Positions 20,563 through 28,902 of a stretch of 34,065 nt of DNA are shown here, piece after piece (position 1 is the stretch's first letter; each line of letters opens with the position of its first letter). The position numbers and the translations under genes were made by a program. This DNA comes from a virus, in IMG/VR virus record IMGVR_UViG_3300028146_000026, positions 1-34,065 of that record, one strand, 5' to 3'. Below the pieces are notes generated by a model. The model saw only the letters and a list, made by a program, of their open reading frames with translations, was not told the origin of the DNA and searched no databases.

Positions 20563-20798
20563 GGACCGTTCTCGCGCTAGCGCTGATGACATCGCCTGCA
20601 ATGGCGCAGAACTCATTCCCGACCCCAGGCAATGCGTCGGTCCCTGGCATTCTTCTCATGTGTCTTGTCAATGGCCGGGCCGTTCCATGCTCCGGGACGG
20701 TCACGGGGGATGATTCCAGTTTTACGACGCCTGGGAATTCCCAGGTCGGCGGTGGCGTGCGGATGTGTATCATCAACAATCAGGCGGTCCCATGCTGA
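20559..20798 (+). CDS. Small exported protein with two copies of a disulfide module
   Basis: A 79-residue protein with a clear Sec signal peptide (cleavage after AMA, about residue 16). The mature part is two ~25-residue copies of a module F-x-TPGN-x-x-V-x-G...MC-[LI]-x-N-x-[RQ]-AVPC. A third copy begins the next gene. Two Cys per copy suggest disulfides. ATGA overlap with the portal gene. No family is recognised. Confidence 0.68.
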   Translation: MRTVLALALMTSPAMAQNSFPTPGNASVPGILLMCLVNGRAVPCSGTVTGDDSSFTTPGNSQVGGGVRMCIINNQAVPC

Positions 20799-21835
20799 AA
20801 GCTTTGCGCCATCTCTGGCTTCTAGCCGTGTTGGGCTTCACGCCCGCGGCTGCACAGGATCACTTCTTCCCAACGCCTGGCAATGCCATCGTTCCCGGCT
20901 ATGTAACGATGTGCATCGTCGCTAACCAAGCTGTTCCCTGCACACCAGCGAGCGGCAGCAGCATCATCTCGGGCACGACGCCAACGACGGGCTGCGGCGC
21001 GCAAGGTGTGCTATTCAGCAATGCTGGAGTAGTCGGATGCGATACGGCTTTTACCTATGCTGGGGCGGGCGGAACATTGAAAGTTCCAAACGCCATCACC
21101 AACACAGCAGGTAATATTACCATCACTCCCGCGGGAGAGTTGCGCGTGATCGCAACGAATACGGTTCGGCTAAACGCTGACACCATATATTTTAACAATA
21201 CGGCAACTACCACTGTCATGGGCATGTTGACTGCCGTGACAGGCGTTGGAACCAATGGCGTTATCGCTTGGGTGGATAATACTGGCTCAGCGTTCCCCGG
21301 CCGCATGGGCTTTGGCGGCTTTACCGCTGCGTTCCCTGCCATTGCCCGCAATGGTACGCAAATGCGGATTGTGCTGGCAGACGGCAGCGCTGCGGCGCCT
21401 CTGAGCGCTGGCGTGATCTCTGCCAGCCTTGCCTCAGCCACGGGTACGAACGCCGTTTGCAACACGCCCGGCACAGAAACAGCCCTGACCGTTCAGGTGT
21501 GGGCAACCGGTTGCGCAGCCTCCTCAGCACGCTTCAAGGAAGGCATCGCATCGATTGATCGGGTGAAGGCCCTAGATGACGTGATGCGCTTCGAACCGGT
21601 CTCGTACACCTACAAGCCCGAGTTCAACATGGGCTCGGACAAGCATATCGGCTTCACCGCTGAGCAAATCGGCAGCGTCGATCCGCAATGGATCACTTAC
21701 GAGAATGACGGCGTCACACCGCACGCGGTCAAGTATAACGAGATGGCCCCGCTGCTCGTCTCCGCTATCCAGCAACTCAAGGCCGACAATGACAACCTAC
21801 GTGCTGAGATAGAGGCACTGAAGGCGCGACGATGA
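20792..21835 (+). CDS. Exported tail fibre/spike with C-terminal S74 chaperone
   Basis: A 347-residue protein. It has a signal peptide (cleavage after PAAA), one copy of the TPGN...AVPC module (residues ~25-52), a Gly/Thr/Asn-rich beta region, and a C-terminal intramolecular chaperone of the peptidase S74 type (ARFKEGIASID, HIGFTAEQIG, VKYNEMAPLLVSAIQQL, then a coiled coil). S74 domains trimerise phage fibres and then cleave themselves off. I chose ATG at 20792, overlapping the previous stop. Confidence 0.78.
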   Translation: MLKALRHLWLLAVLGFTPAAAQDHFFPTPGNAIVPGYVTMCIVANQAVPCTPASGSSIISGTTPTTGCGAQGVLFSNAGVVGCDTAFTYAGAGGTLKVPNAITNTAGNITITPAGELRVIATNTVRLNADTIYFNNTATTTVMGMLTAVTGVGTNGVIAWVDNTGSAFPGRMGFGGFTAAFPAIARNGTQMRIVLADGSAAAPLSAGVISASLASATGTNAVCNTPGTETALTVQVWATGCAASSARFKEGIASIDRVKALDDVMRFEPVSYTYKPEFNMGSDKHIGFTAEQIGSVDPQWITYENDGVTPHAVKYNEMAPLLVSAIQQLKADNDNLRAEIEALKARR

Positions 21836-22008
21836 AGTTTCTAGCCGCTTCCCTTGCCGTCGCTGGTTTTGCGGCATTTTCCTTCGGGTATTGGCGGGGC
21901 ATCCGCGCCCGCAGCCAGCGGGATCGTCTTGTCTATATGGCCTTCATTTTGTTTGGCATCGCCGGTGCGGTCGGTGGCGGAATTTGGTTTTTCGCATGGG
22001 GTTCTTGA
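21832..22008 (+). CDS. Small two-helix membrane protein in the fibre cassette
   Basis: A 58-residue protein with two transmembrane helices (about residues 3-20 and 34-54) separated by a basic loop WRGIRARSQRDR. ATGA overlap with the S74 fibre gene and a 13-base overlap with the next gene. A membrane protein inside a virion cassette is unusual. Confidence 0.62.
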   Translation: MKFLAASLAVAGFAAFSFGYWRGIRARSQRDRLVYMAFILFGIAGAVGGGIWFFAWGS

Positions 22009-23414
22009 AGGACTTGCCGATAAGATATTTAGTCGTTGCGTTGGTCTTCCTGGCAAGCCCTTGTCACGCCTTGTCGTGTGATCTGGCCTGGAACTACGTC
22101 GCGTGCATGTATCCCATCATGCGGCTCGATCCGTCCAATCCGATCATGGGGATCAATCAGTACGGGGACAACGCTGCGTTCCTCAATGGAGTGTTCCTGC
22201 AACAGAGGTTCACAGATGCCAGGGCCGGCAACATCCAGACGATGCAGGTCTATGCCGAGCCGTACAGCGGCGGGGTGAACCAGAGCGGTGGCCCGAAGAC
22301 CAACTATTCCACCCTGTTCGGCGTTATGGTCGCTCGCACGCCTGGGCAGCATACGGGCGTCACCTCGATCGCCTCCAATTTCTCCAACGGCGATACGAAC
22401 GCCTTTGGCGGCTATGCGATGTCGTGGGGCCGCAACAATGCCATGGGGGATGAGGGGGCCGAGGGCATTTCGGTAGGCGCCTATCAGGGCAACACGGTCA
22501 TGACTGCGACCGTCACAGGCGTGGCCAGTAACGTCATCAGCTATGCCAGCCCAGTCAACGAGAACACCCGCGGAGAGGGCCGCCCGCTCATCATCACCAC
22601 ACCCACCAAGGTCTACAGTCAGGGCACCATCACGGCGGTTGCCGGGGCTCCCCCAGTCATCACAGGAATCGGGCAGGACTTCACGACGCTTGGCACTGGC
22701 CCAGTCTCGAATCTGTTCATGTCATTGGATACCCAAGTGGGGAGCGGCCTCAAGCTCGTGGTGCCTATTCGCAGCATTACCGACGCAACGCATCTCGTTC
22801 TCGATTACATGTCCGAGGGCGTGGACGGCGCACTGCCGGCGGCAACCATGCCGAGCACGTACAAGATATTCCGGGGCGGCAATGTCACAGCGCTGACATC
22901 GCAACCCGGCAGCATGACGGTAAGCTCGGCGACTGACTTCGCGATCGGCGACACGGTGGAACAGCCGCTCGGATACTCGCATGCCCTCGTCGGCGGTCAT
23001 TTCACGGTAGCCGAATATCTCCCTGCCGGAACCAACTCTGGCAGCGTGGGTGTCCAGATCATCAACGTCGGGCCGCGCAGTGTACGAAACGGTCTCGTGA
23101 TGTCCGGCGCCTTCGACTTTGGGGTCGAGTTCACCGGCCCCATGACTGAGGGCATTCGCTTCGATGTGAACCCATCGGGCGCGCTGCTTCGCTCGAATGC
23201 ATTCGTCGCGGGCGCCACGACCAATCTTCTCGGCGTCTTCGATAGTGCCGGCCAAAACGCCTTCATGAGCTATGACCGCTCCGTCGATATGTGGAAGACG
23301 ACACGGCCGGTGTCCGCTCCCTCATTCGCTTGCGCTGGCGTGGTCGGCGTCAACTGCAACGGCCCGCTGAGTCAGACTGCAACAATCCGTTGCGGTATCA
23401 TCACGTCCTGCTAG
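21996..23414 (+). CDS. Exported tail fibre-like protein
   Basis: A 472-residue protein with a signal peptide (hydrophobic stretch ~8-26, cleavage after CHA) and a beta-rich body with GSVGVQIINVG and repeated Gly/Asn/Thr patterns typical of tail spikes. The end is Cys-rich (FACAGVVGVNCNG and ITSC). I chose ATG at 21996 rather than the longer frame from 21891. Function inferred from cassette context and composition. Confidence 0.68.
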   Translation: MGFLKDLPIRYLVVALVFLASPCHALSCDLAWNYVACMYPIMRLDPSNPIMGINQYGDNAAFLNGVFLQQRFTDARAGNIQTMQVYAEPYSGGVNQSGGPKTNYSTLFGVMVARTPGQHTGVTSIASNFSNGDTNAFGGYAMSWGRNNAMGDEGAEGISVGAYQGNTVMTATVTGVASNVISYASPVNENTRGEGRPLIITTPTKVYSQGTITAVAGAPPVITGIGQDFTTLGTGPVSNLFMSLDTQVGSGLKLVVPIRSITDATHLVLDYMSEGVDGALPAATMPSTYKIFRGGNVTALTSQPGSMTVSSATDFAIGDTVEQPLGYSHALVGGHFTVAEYLPAGTNSGSVGVQIINVGPRSVRNGLVMSGAFDFGVEFTGPMTEGIRFDVNPSGALLRSNAFVAGATTNLLGVFDSAGQNAFMSYDRSVDMWKTTRPVSAPSFACAGVVGVNCNGPLSQTATIRCGIITSC

Positions 23415-23424
23415 GAACTCTCAA

Positions 23425-24135
23425 CTGTATATAAACCCCGTTCTCCTGCCGCAGTTCTCCAATCGTGAAGACCTGCTGCTGACGGTATCGTTTTTCGATG
23501 ACGATACAGGGCAGCCGATCAAGCTGGATGGATGCACGACGGCGCTTCCGTTCGCATTCACGGGCTCGGCTTGGACCGTCACGGATGGTGCGATCGTTAC
23601 GACATCGACCACGCCGTTGACGGTGCCGGTATTTCCGATATTCAGCGCGGCCCAGCTCGCCTTGGTCCTGACTGTTGGCGTTAATCTCAGCATTGTCGGC
23701 GGCGACCCCATCGTGATCAAGGACACCGCAACCGGCCTCAACACGATGGCTGGTTATGTGAGTTCATACTCGCCATCAACGGGCATGCTCATTGTGCAGA
23801 TCGGCATATCGTTCCTGTTTGAAATCAGGCGCGCCGCGCCGCGGAATGATGGCTCTGGCTATGTGCCATGGTACGACTTCGGCACTCCGAATGAATGCGG
23901 GCCATTGCTCAAAGCGACCAACGGTGCAGGCATCTCCATCATAGACATCGGCGTCATTCAAATCCTCATTCCCGCAGCCACAATGCAACAGCTTTCTGGC
24001 GGCACTTATCAGACGGGCCTGATTATGACTGACGGTGCTAACACGCGGCAGGTATCGATCGGCCCTCTCCCGATCTTCCAGGGCGGCGTGTCCAGGCTTC
24101 CCATCTCAGCCGATCCGGGGCCAGTATGGAACTAA
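23425..24135 (+). CDS. Tail-associated structural protein, probable CTG start
   Basis: A 236-residue protein lacking a signal peptide. The frame is open from 23371 but has no ATG, GTG or TTG before TTG 23617. The sequence from 23425 (YINPVLLPQFSNREDLLLTV, then SFFDDDTGQPI) reads as a normal virion-protein N-terminus, a type seen in baseplate/fibre-attachment proteins. AGGAA at 23413-23417 is seven bases from CTG 23425. The non-canonical start is inferred. It overlaps the next gene by ten bases. Confidence 0.62.
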   Translation: MYINPVLLPQFSNREDLLLTVSFFDDDTGQPIKLDGCTTALPFAFTGSAWTVTDGAIVTTSTTPLTVPVFPIFSAAQLALVLTVGVNLSIVGGDPIVIKDTATGLNTMAGYVSSYSPSTGMLIVQIGISFLFEIRRAAPRNDGSGYVPWYDFGTPNECGPLLKATNGAGISIIDIGVIQILIPAATMQQLSGGTYQTGLIMTDGANTRQVSIGPLPIFQGGVSRLPISADPGPVWN

Positions 24136-25814
24136 AACGTCTTATTCTTGCGTGCGCTCTCTCGTTCTTCCTGGCGTGCGCTGGGAGCGCGCAGATACAG
24201 ACGCAATCGACCGTCAATCCGAATGTGCCGGTTCCCGGAACGCTCGTTGAGCAATCTGGGCCGCTATTCCGCTCGAATTGGCAGGCCACAATCAATGACA
24301 TCAATGTCCTATTTGGACGCCTGGCCGTAGGAACGGTTGGCTTTGTCGATGTGGCGAGCGCTACCCCTCCGATTGTATGTGACGGGTCTGATCAGACCGC
24401 CAATCTCAATACTTTGTTGACCACCCTCCAAGGCGCTCTGACCGGCGGCACTCTTCTCTTTCATGCCTGTACCTATACGTTCCTATCCCCGATCATCCTC
24501 CCGAACGATGGGAGCGGCGGCGCACCACATCAGGTCGCCATCATCTTTCAGGGCATGGGCTCTCAGCGCTCGGGCGAGACTGGAGCATATCCCGGCAGAG
24601 CTACGGTACTTGACATCCGCACTTCGAACGCCAATGGCCATATCCAGACCTACGGTCTGGGTTCTCTCACTCTTCGCGATCTCACCATAACGGACGGTGG
24701 ATCATCGTTCGGCAATCCATTTGTCTATACAACGAACACAACCGTCTATGCCTATCATAACCTCATACTCGGGAATGCATCATTCAACGGTACGACTAAT
24801 AATCAAGATGCTTTTGTCCTCGGCGGGACGACGACCGGGATCAACGGGACGGCGACCGCCGCATTCCAAGGGTATGGAACCGTAATCTCGGAGAACCAGT
24901 TCGACCGCATCCGCCGAATGGTCTATTGCCGAGTGTTTTGTAACGGAGTGGTTATTGAGAAAAATTGGGTAGAGCGAAATTCCGGTAACCCTCTAGCGAA
25001 CGGCTCAGTCATTGAAATCGACGGCACGGGTGCTGGCGGGGCTCCGGGGCAAACGGCAGTAGGAACGAGCATCCGTGACAATGTTATCGAGATTTCTAAT
25101 TACCCCTATTTTGTAAACAATTTAGTAGGAAATTACACTCACGTCATTGGAAATAGCCTGTTCGATCCGACTGCCACGACCGTGGCCGGTGTTCTCAATA
25201 GCGTAAATTCCGTTGATACCTTCATCATCGGCAATCTTCTCACGGGGAAGCCCTATGTAACTGGAACGGTGTCTCCGAATGTAACCTTCATAGGTCAAGC
25301 TCAGGATGGCGTCCCATCCGTATTGCCTGCCGGCGTCGGCCCGCTAACTGTCACCGGAAATTTGACAGCTACAGGCATCAACACTCTCCTCGGAACGGCT
25401 GGGAGTAACAATCTAGTCACATTGCCGCAGACTTCCGGGTTGGCGACATTCAATGCTGACGGATCGAACGTCGTTTTTCGTAATACCGGGACCGGAACGA
25501 TGTTCTTTGACAGCGCTAGTGCTGCTGGCCCCTTCATATTCCGAAGTACCGGCAGTTTTACGAACGTGCTTAACTACAACAATGCCGTCTCCAACACTTG
25601 GGTGACATCCAAGCCTCTCGCCGCTCAGGACCTCCAAACAAAGACAATCTATAGCGCAGCGGGAACGGCCGTCCCGACCTGCAATGGCACCAATGAGGGG
25701 CGCCGCGTATCGGTATCAGACACGACCGCGCCGACTTATCGCAGTGTCTACGCTTCCGGCGGAGCCGTTCATGGTTCTCTCTACTGTGACGGCACAAATT
25801 GGCTGAACGACTAA
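24126..25814 (+). CDS. Exported tail spike with pectate-lyase-like beta helix
   Basis: A 562-residue protein. It has a signal peptide (cleavage after GSA, about residue 22), then a conserved adaptor-like segment PVPGTLVEQSGPLFRSNW and NDINVLFGRL, a likely right-handed beta-helix (residues ~95-400; Asn/Gly/Ile-rich turns) and a C-terminal RVSVSDTTAPTYRS...CDGTNWL module common in phage fibres. It may bind or cut host polysaccharide. No catalytic residues can be assigned by eye. Confidence 0.75.
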   Translation: MELKRLILACALSFFLACAGSAQIQTQSTVNPNVPVPGTLVEQSGPLFRSNWQATINDINVLFGRLAVGTVGFVDVASATPPIVCDGSDQTANLNTLLTTLQGALTGGTLLFHACTYTFLSPIILPNDGSGGAPHQVAIIFQGMGSQRSGETGAYPGRATVLDIRTSNANGHIQTYGLGSLTLRDLTITDGGSSFGNPFVYTTNTTVYAYHNLILGNASFNGTTNNQDAFVLGGTTTGINGTATAAFQGYGTVISENQFDRIRRMVYCRVFCNGVVIEKNWVERNSGNPLANGSVIEIDGTGAGGAPGQTAVGTSIRDNVIEISNYPYFVNNLVGNYTHVIGNSLFDPTATTVAGVLNSVNSVDTFIIGNLLTGKPYVTGTVSPNVTFIGQAQDGVPSVLPAGVGPLTVTGNLTATGINTLLGTAGSNNLVTLPQTSGLATFNADGSNVVFRNTGTGTMFFDSASAAGPFIFRSTGSFTNVLNYNNAVSNTWVTSKPLAAQDLQTKTIYSAAGTAVPTCNGTNEGRRVSVSDTTAPTYRSVYASGGAVHGSLYCDGTNWLND

Positions 25815-25815
25815 C

Positions 25816-26373
25816 ATGACTCTCCCCGCAAATATCCGCTTTAACACAGCGGTCCCATTCCCGGCTCTTGTGCTCGGGAGCGGCCCGGTCACGATTTCGA
25901 AGAATAATGGCATTTGGACAATCGGCTTCACAATCACTGCGTTTGGAACGCAGGTTCCGTTGCCGGGGAACTATCCGACCGATTTCCTGATGGGATGGGA
26001 CGCGGTAAATCTGACGTTCTTCAAGGTATCGATTACCAATCTTATATCGTCGCTCAATATCCAATCAGGCGCCGCACGGGCGCAGCGCACCACGACACTC
26101 ACACCGATCACGGTTGCCGGTAGCGATTCCATCATCAGCTGTAATGTCTCGTCCGGACCTGCCGCATGCACATTGCCATCTGCCGCGTCGCGGCTTGGCG
26201 TGCCCGTGACCTTCAAGGATTTGGGACAGGCGACCGCGCATCCAATCACATTGACGGCGGCCGGCGGAGATACGATCGATGGGCAAGCGACCTATGTGCT
26301 CAACAACAATCGCGCCTATGTGACGCTTGTGCCATTCAATGACGGCACCAACACCGGATGGATGGTGCTATGA
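25816..26373 (+). CDS. Fibre-like virion structural protein
   Basis: A 185-residue beta-rich protein without signal peptide. It begins with an adaptor-like part (DFLMGWDAVNLTFFKVSI) and ends in a short repeat domain (FKDLGQATAHPITLTAAGGDTIDG, abbreviated here to its key residues FKD, GDTIDG) typical of phage fibre tips. It starts one base after the previous stop and ends in an ATGA overlap. It may connect fibres to the tail. Confidence 0.65.
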   Translation: MTLPANIRFNTAVPFPALVLGSGPVTISKNNGIWTIGFTITAFGTQVPLPGNYPTDFLMGWDAVNLTFFKVSITNLISSLNIQSGAARAQRTTTLTPITVAGSDSIISCNVSSGPAACTLPSAASRLGVPVTFKDLGQATAHPITLTAAGGDTIDGQATYVLNNNRAYVTLVPFNDGTNTGWMVL

Positions 26374-27551
26374 GGAAGCTTCTTACCGCCATCCTGATAT
26401 CTCTCGCGCTTTGCGGAAGCGCGTTTGCTCAGAGCGGCGTCGGGCAACTTCCAGCATTCAATGTTTCAGGCAATCCGACTGCATCCGCTGCGCCGCCGAC
26501 CGCATTTCCGATCTTCTCAACGGCAAATGCCTGGACTGCAACCCAGACCAACACTCCGCCGGGCCTCACGAATGCTTTCGTGGGCAACCATGCCCTAAGT
26601 GGCTCGATAGGCGGCTCAGTCGAGAGTTGCATTTCCGTTTGCGTCAATATTACTTCCGATACGGTCGCATCGGGTCTTGGTGTAAATGCCATTCAGGTAA
26701 CTCAGAGTTTTGGCGGCTCGTCGGTAACCGGAACGCGCTCTAGTCTTCTGACGCAACTCACTCAGACAGCGCCGACGAATGCCGCCAATCCTTTCCCGGC
26801 CTATGTCGGCGCTACCCCGATCGTTATTACGAGCGGGACGGGCGACGGCGGGACCAATACCGGCGCAGGCGCCAAGGGCACATATTTTGGAGCCAATCCC
26901 CAAGCTCGCAGTTCGGCCACGAATGTACTGCAACTGACGGGAACCGAAAGCGATGTCTTCGGCACGTCAGCCGCCACCCAGCATTTCCAGTTTGGGCATT
27001 CCGCTGTTGGCCTGTTCGTCAACAATGCTGCGACACTGGATGCAGCCTATGAAATCCATATGGGCGCCTCGGCTCCTTTTGGAGCCGCCGCCGCTCCTGG
27101 CCCCGGCTGGAAGTTCGGACTTGTAGCCGCGGAGTTGAGCAATGGCTATGTTCCGATTGCCCCGACCGGAACATTCATTGGCACATTTCTGGGCTCTATC
27201 GGCACGATTCCGGTTCTCAATGTCATTGACATCCGTGGGTTTACGCCGTCTGGAAGCGCGATCATTGGAAACGGTTTCAGTATCGATCCGAGCGGCAACA
27301 TCGGAGCAAATTCCTTTGTTACGAGCAATACAGTCACCGCATCAACGGTCACAAACGGCGCTAGTAAACTGATTATCGGAACGTCTTCTGGTGTGCTTCA
27401 GATTGGCAGTACTGGCGCATACACAGCCAACGGCAGCGTTGCAACGGTTCTCGGCAGCCTCGGCCCCGTTGGATCGCATACCACCGTTCAGAAATGGCTA
27501 ACGATCACCGAAAGCGATGGGTCGACCGTTGGGTGGATTCCCGTATTCTAA
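26370..27551 (+). CDS. Exported tail fibre-like protein
   Basis: A 393-residue protein with a signal peptide (cleavage after AFA, about residue 20), a Thr/Ala/Gly-rich beta body and a C-terminal VGWIPVF similar to many fibre ends. The central NAATLDAAYEIHMG and GNIGAN segments are typical of phage collar or receptor-binding proteins. ATGA overlap with the preceding gene. Receptor binding is inferred. Confidence 0.68.
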   Translation: MRKLLTAILISLALCGSAFAQSGVGQLPAFNVSGNPTASAAPPTAFPIFSTANAWTATQTNTPPGLTNAFVGNHALSGSIGGSVESCISVCVNITSDTVASGLGVNAIQVTQSFGGSSVTGTRSSLLTQLTQTAPTNAANPFPAYVGATPIVITSGTGDGGTNTGAGAKGTYFGANPQARSSATNVLQLTGTESDVFGTSAATQHFQFGHSAVGLFVNNAATLDAAYEIHMGASAPFGAAAAPGPGWKFGLVAAELSNGYVPIAPTGTFIGTFLGSIGTIPVLNVIDIRGFTPSGSAIIGNGFSIDPSGNIGANSFVTSNTVTASTVTNGASKLIIGTSSGVLQIGSTGAYTANGSVATVLGSLGPVGSHTTVQKWLTITESDGSTVGWIPVF

Positions 27552-27565
27552 GGGGTGATAGGTCT

Positions 27566-27781
27566 ATGAAGTTTCTTATTGTGATGCTCGCTGGTCTCAT
27601 TGCCGATTCCGCATGCGCCCAGGATCGACAGCAGACCCCCTTTGAGAAGGCTTTGAGCGATAAACTCAACACGGAAATAAACTCAGGTCTTGTGTGCTCC
27701 GTGACGCTAATCGCAGCCCAGCGCGATCTAGAGATCGCCAAGGCGCGTATTAAAGAACTGGAAGCGCAAGTCTCTAAATGA
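27566..27781 (+). CDS. Small exported coiled-coil protein
   Basis: A 71-residue protein with a signal peptide (cleavage after ACA, about residue 18) and a mature part forming one helix (AAQRDLEIAKARIKELEAQV). AAGGGG lies upstream of the ATG at 27566. It is the last gene of the fibre cassette. It may be a spanin-like or fibre-assembly factor; this is not established. Confidence 0.6.
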   Translation: MKFLIVMLAGLIADSACAQDRQQTPFEKALSDKLNTEINSGLVCSVTLIAAQRDLEIAKARIKELEAQVSK

Positions 27782-27803
27782 ATCGCCGGCCCCGAGCGAT
27801 ATA

Positions 27804-27836
27804 GGGGCAACCTCTGCGGCAGGTTAAAGCCGCCCC
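27804..27836 (+). ncRNA. Candidate pseudoknot/hairpin RNA upstream of the scaffold gene
   Basis: AACCT (27809-27813) and AGGTT (27821-27825) form a stem whose loop contains GCGGC, complementary to GCCGC just downstream. The whole is enclosed by GGGGC (27804-27808) and GCCCC (27832-27836). The alternatives are mutually exclusive, suggesting a pseudoknot or switch in the 121-bp gap. The remaining gap shows nothing else clear. Confidence 0.35.
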
Positions 27837-27902
27837 GGACGCACCGCCGATACAGGCGCGCACGCATCACAGCGAAACGTGAAGGACTGAGGACGCACCA
27901 CT

Positions 27903-28853
27903 ATGGCTATGCAAGTTCCAACTGAGGAAGAAATTCTAGCAGGCGCCATTGCCGGCACGGAGCAGGAAATCTTTGACGAAGCTACCGGCCAAGAAGAGGC
28001 AGAGAATAACGGCGACCGCTCCCTAGAGGAGATGGACGACGATATTCCCGGCGAAACGGAGGAGGGCGAGGAGCCCGATGACGATGCGCCGGATGGCGAA
28101 GCTGATGAAGATGATGCTGAAGACGGAGAAGATATCGACGCTGCCTCCGATGAAGACGGCGAGGAACCGGAACCAACTCGGTCTGAGGACCGAGGCCGGA
28201 TACCCTCCAGTCGTCTACGCGAGGAGACAGAACGCCGTCGAGCGATCGAGCAGGAACGCGACACGTTGCGCGCCCAGCTCGCCGCCTTCCAAGTTCAGCA
28301 GCAACAGCGCCCGCAACCTCAGCAGGAACAACCCGCAAAGCCGGACATCTGGTCTGATCCGGAGGCCTGGGCGGCCGAACAGCGTGCGCAGATTGCGCAG
28401 GAATTCACCGCCCGCCATGTCAATGCCGCTCTCGCCGAGGCCCACGAAACCCACGGCGACGAGTTCGTTGCGGCATACAGGCAATTGACATCGCTCAACC
28501 CCAGCGATCCCGTCGCTCGGGCAACCGTACAACGCATCTGGGAAGCGCCCAATCCGGGCAAGGCTCTCATGCGCTGGCACGGCGAGCAGCAAATCCTCCG
28601 TGAAGCCGGTGGCGATCCGTCTGCCTATAAGCAGCGCGTTGCCAAGGAAATCATGTCCGACCCCGAGTTTCGCAAGCAGATCCTCCAGGAAATGCGCGGC
28701 GAAGCAGAACGGGGCGATGGTGGCCGTCCTCGCACATCCACGCGATTGCCGAGATCATTGAACGGAGCAAGTGGAGGCGGGTCCGTCCGAACGGGCGACC
28801 CCGAACTTTACAACGACTCCGATGCCTCGGCCTTCGCATACGCGATGAAATAG
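27903..28853 (+). CDS. Scaffolding protein
   Basis: A 316-residue protein with a strongly acidic N-terminal third (Asp/Glu runs, residues ~15-95), a central coiled coil with Gln/Arg richness (residues ~100-150), helical middle and a basic C-terminal part (GRPRTSTRLPRSL). This is the usual layout of podovirus scaffolds, which guide coat assembly and leave the head. Its place directly before the capsid gene supports the call. Confidence 0.78.
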   Translation: MAMQVPTEEEILAGAIAGTEQEIFDEATGQEEAENNGDRSLEEMDDDIPGETEEGEEPDDDAPDGEADEDDAEDGEDIDAASDEDGEEPEPTRSEDRGRIPSSRLREETERRRAIEQERDTLRAQLAAFQVQQQQRPQPQQEQPAKPDIWSDPEAWAAEQRAQIAQEFTARHVNAALAEAHETHGDEFVAAYRQLTSLNPSDPVARATVQRIWEAPNPGKALMRWHGEQQILREAGGDPSAYKQRVAKEIMSDPEFRKQILQEMRGEAERGDGGRPRTSTRLPRSLNGASGGGSVRTGDPELYNDSDASAFAYAMK

Positions 28854-28902
28854 GCCTAGACGACGCCGCTAAATCCGGGCCGTAGCCTCAAGGGCCACGA
28901 CC

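Noticed and set aside
19672-20616. 314-residue minus-strand ORF opposite the portal gene
   Set aside because: It is the Leu-rich antisense of the Gln-rich portal coiled coil; no ribosome site or family features support it.
23617-24135. TTG 23617 as start of the tail protein
   Set aside because: Protein-like sequence continues about 64 codons upstream and no ribosome site precedes this TTG.
20559-27551. Diversity-generating retroelement in the fibre cassette
   Set aside because: No reverse transcriptase gene and no template/variable repeat pair were seen.
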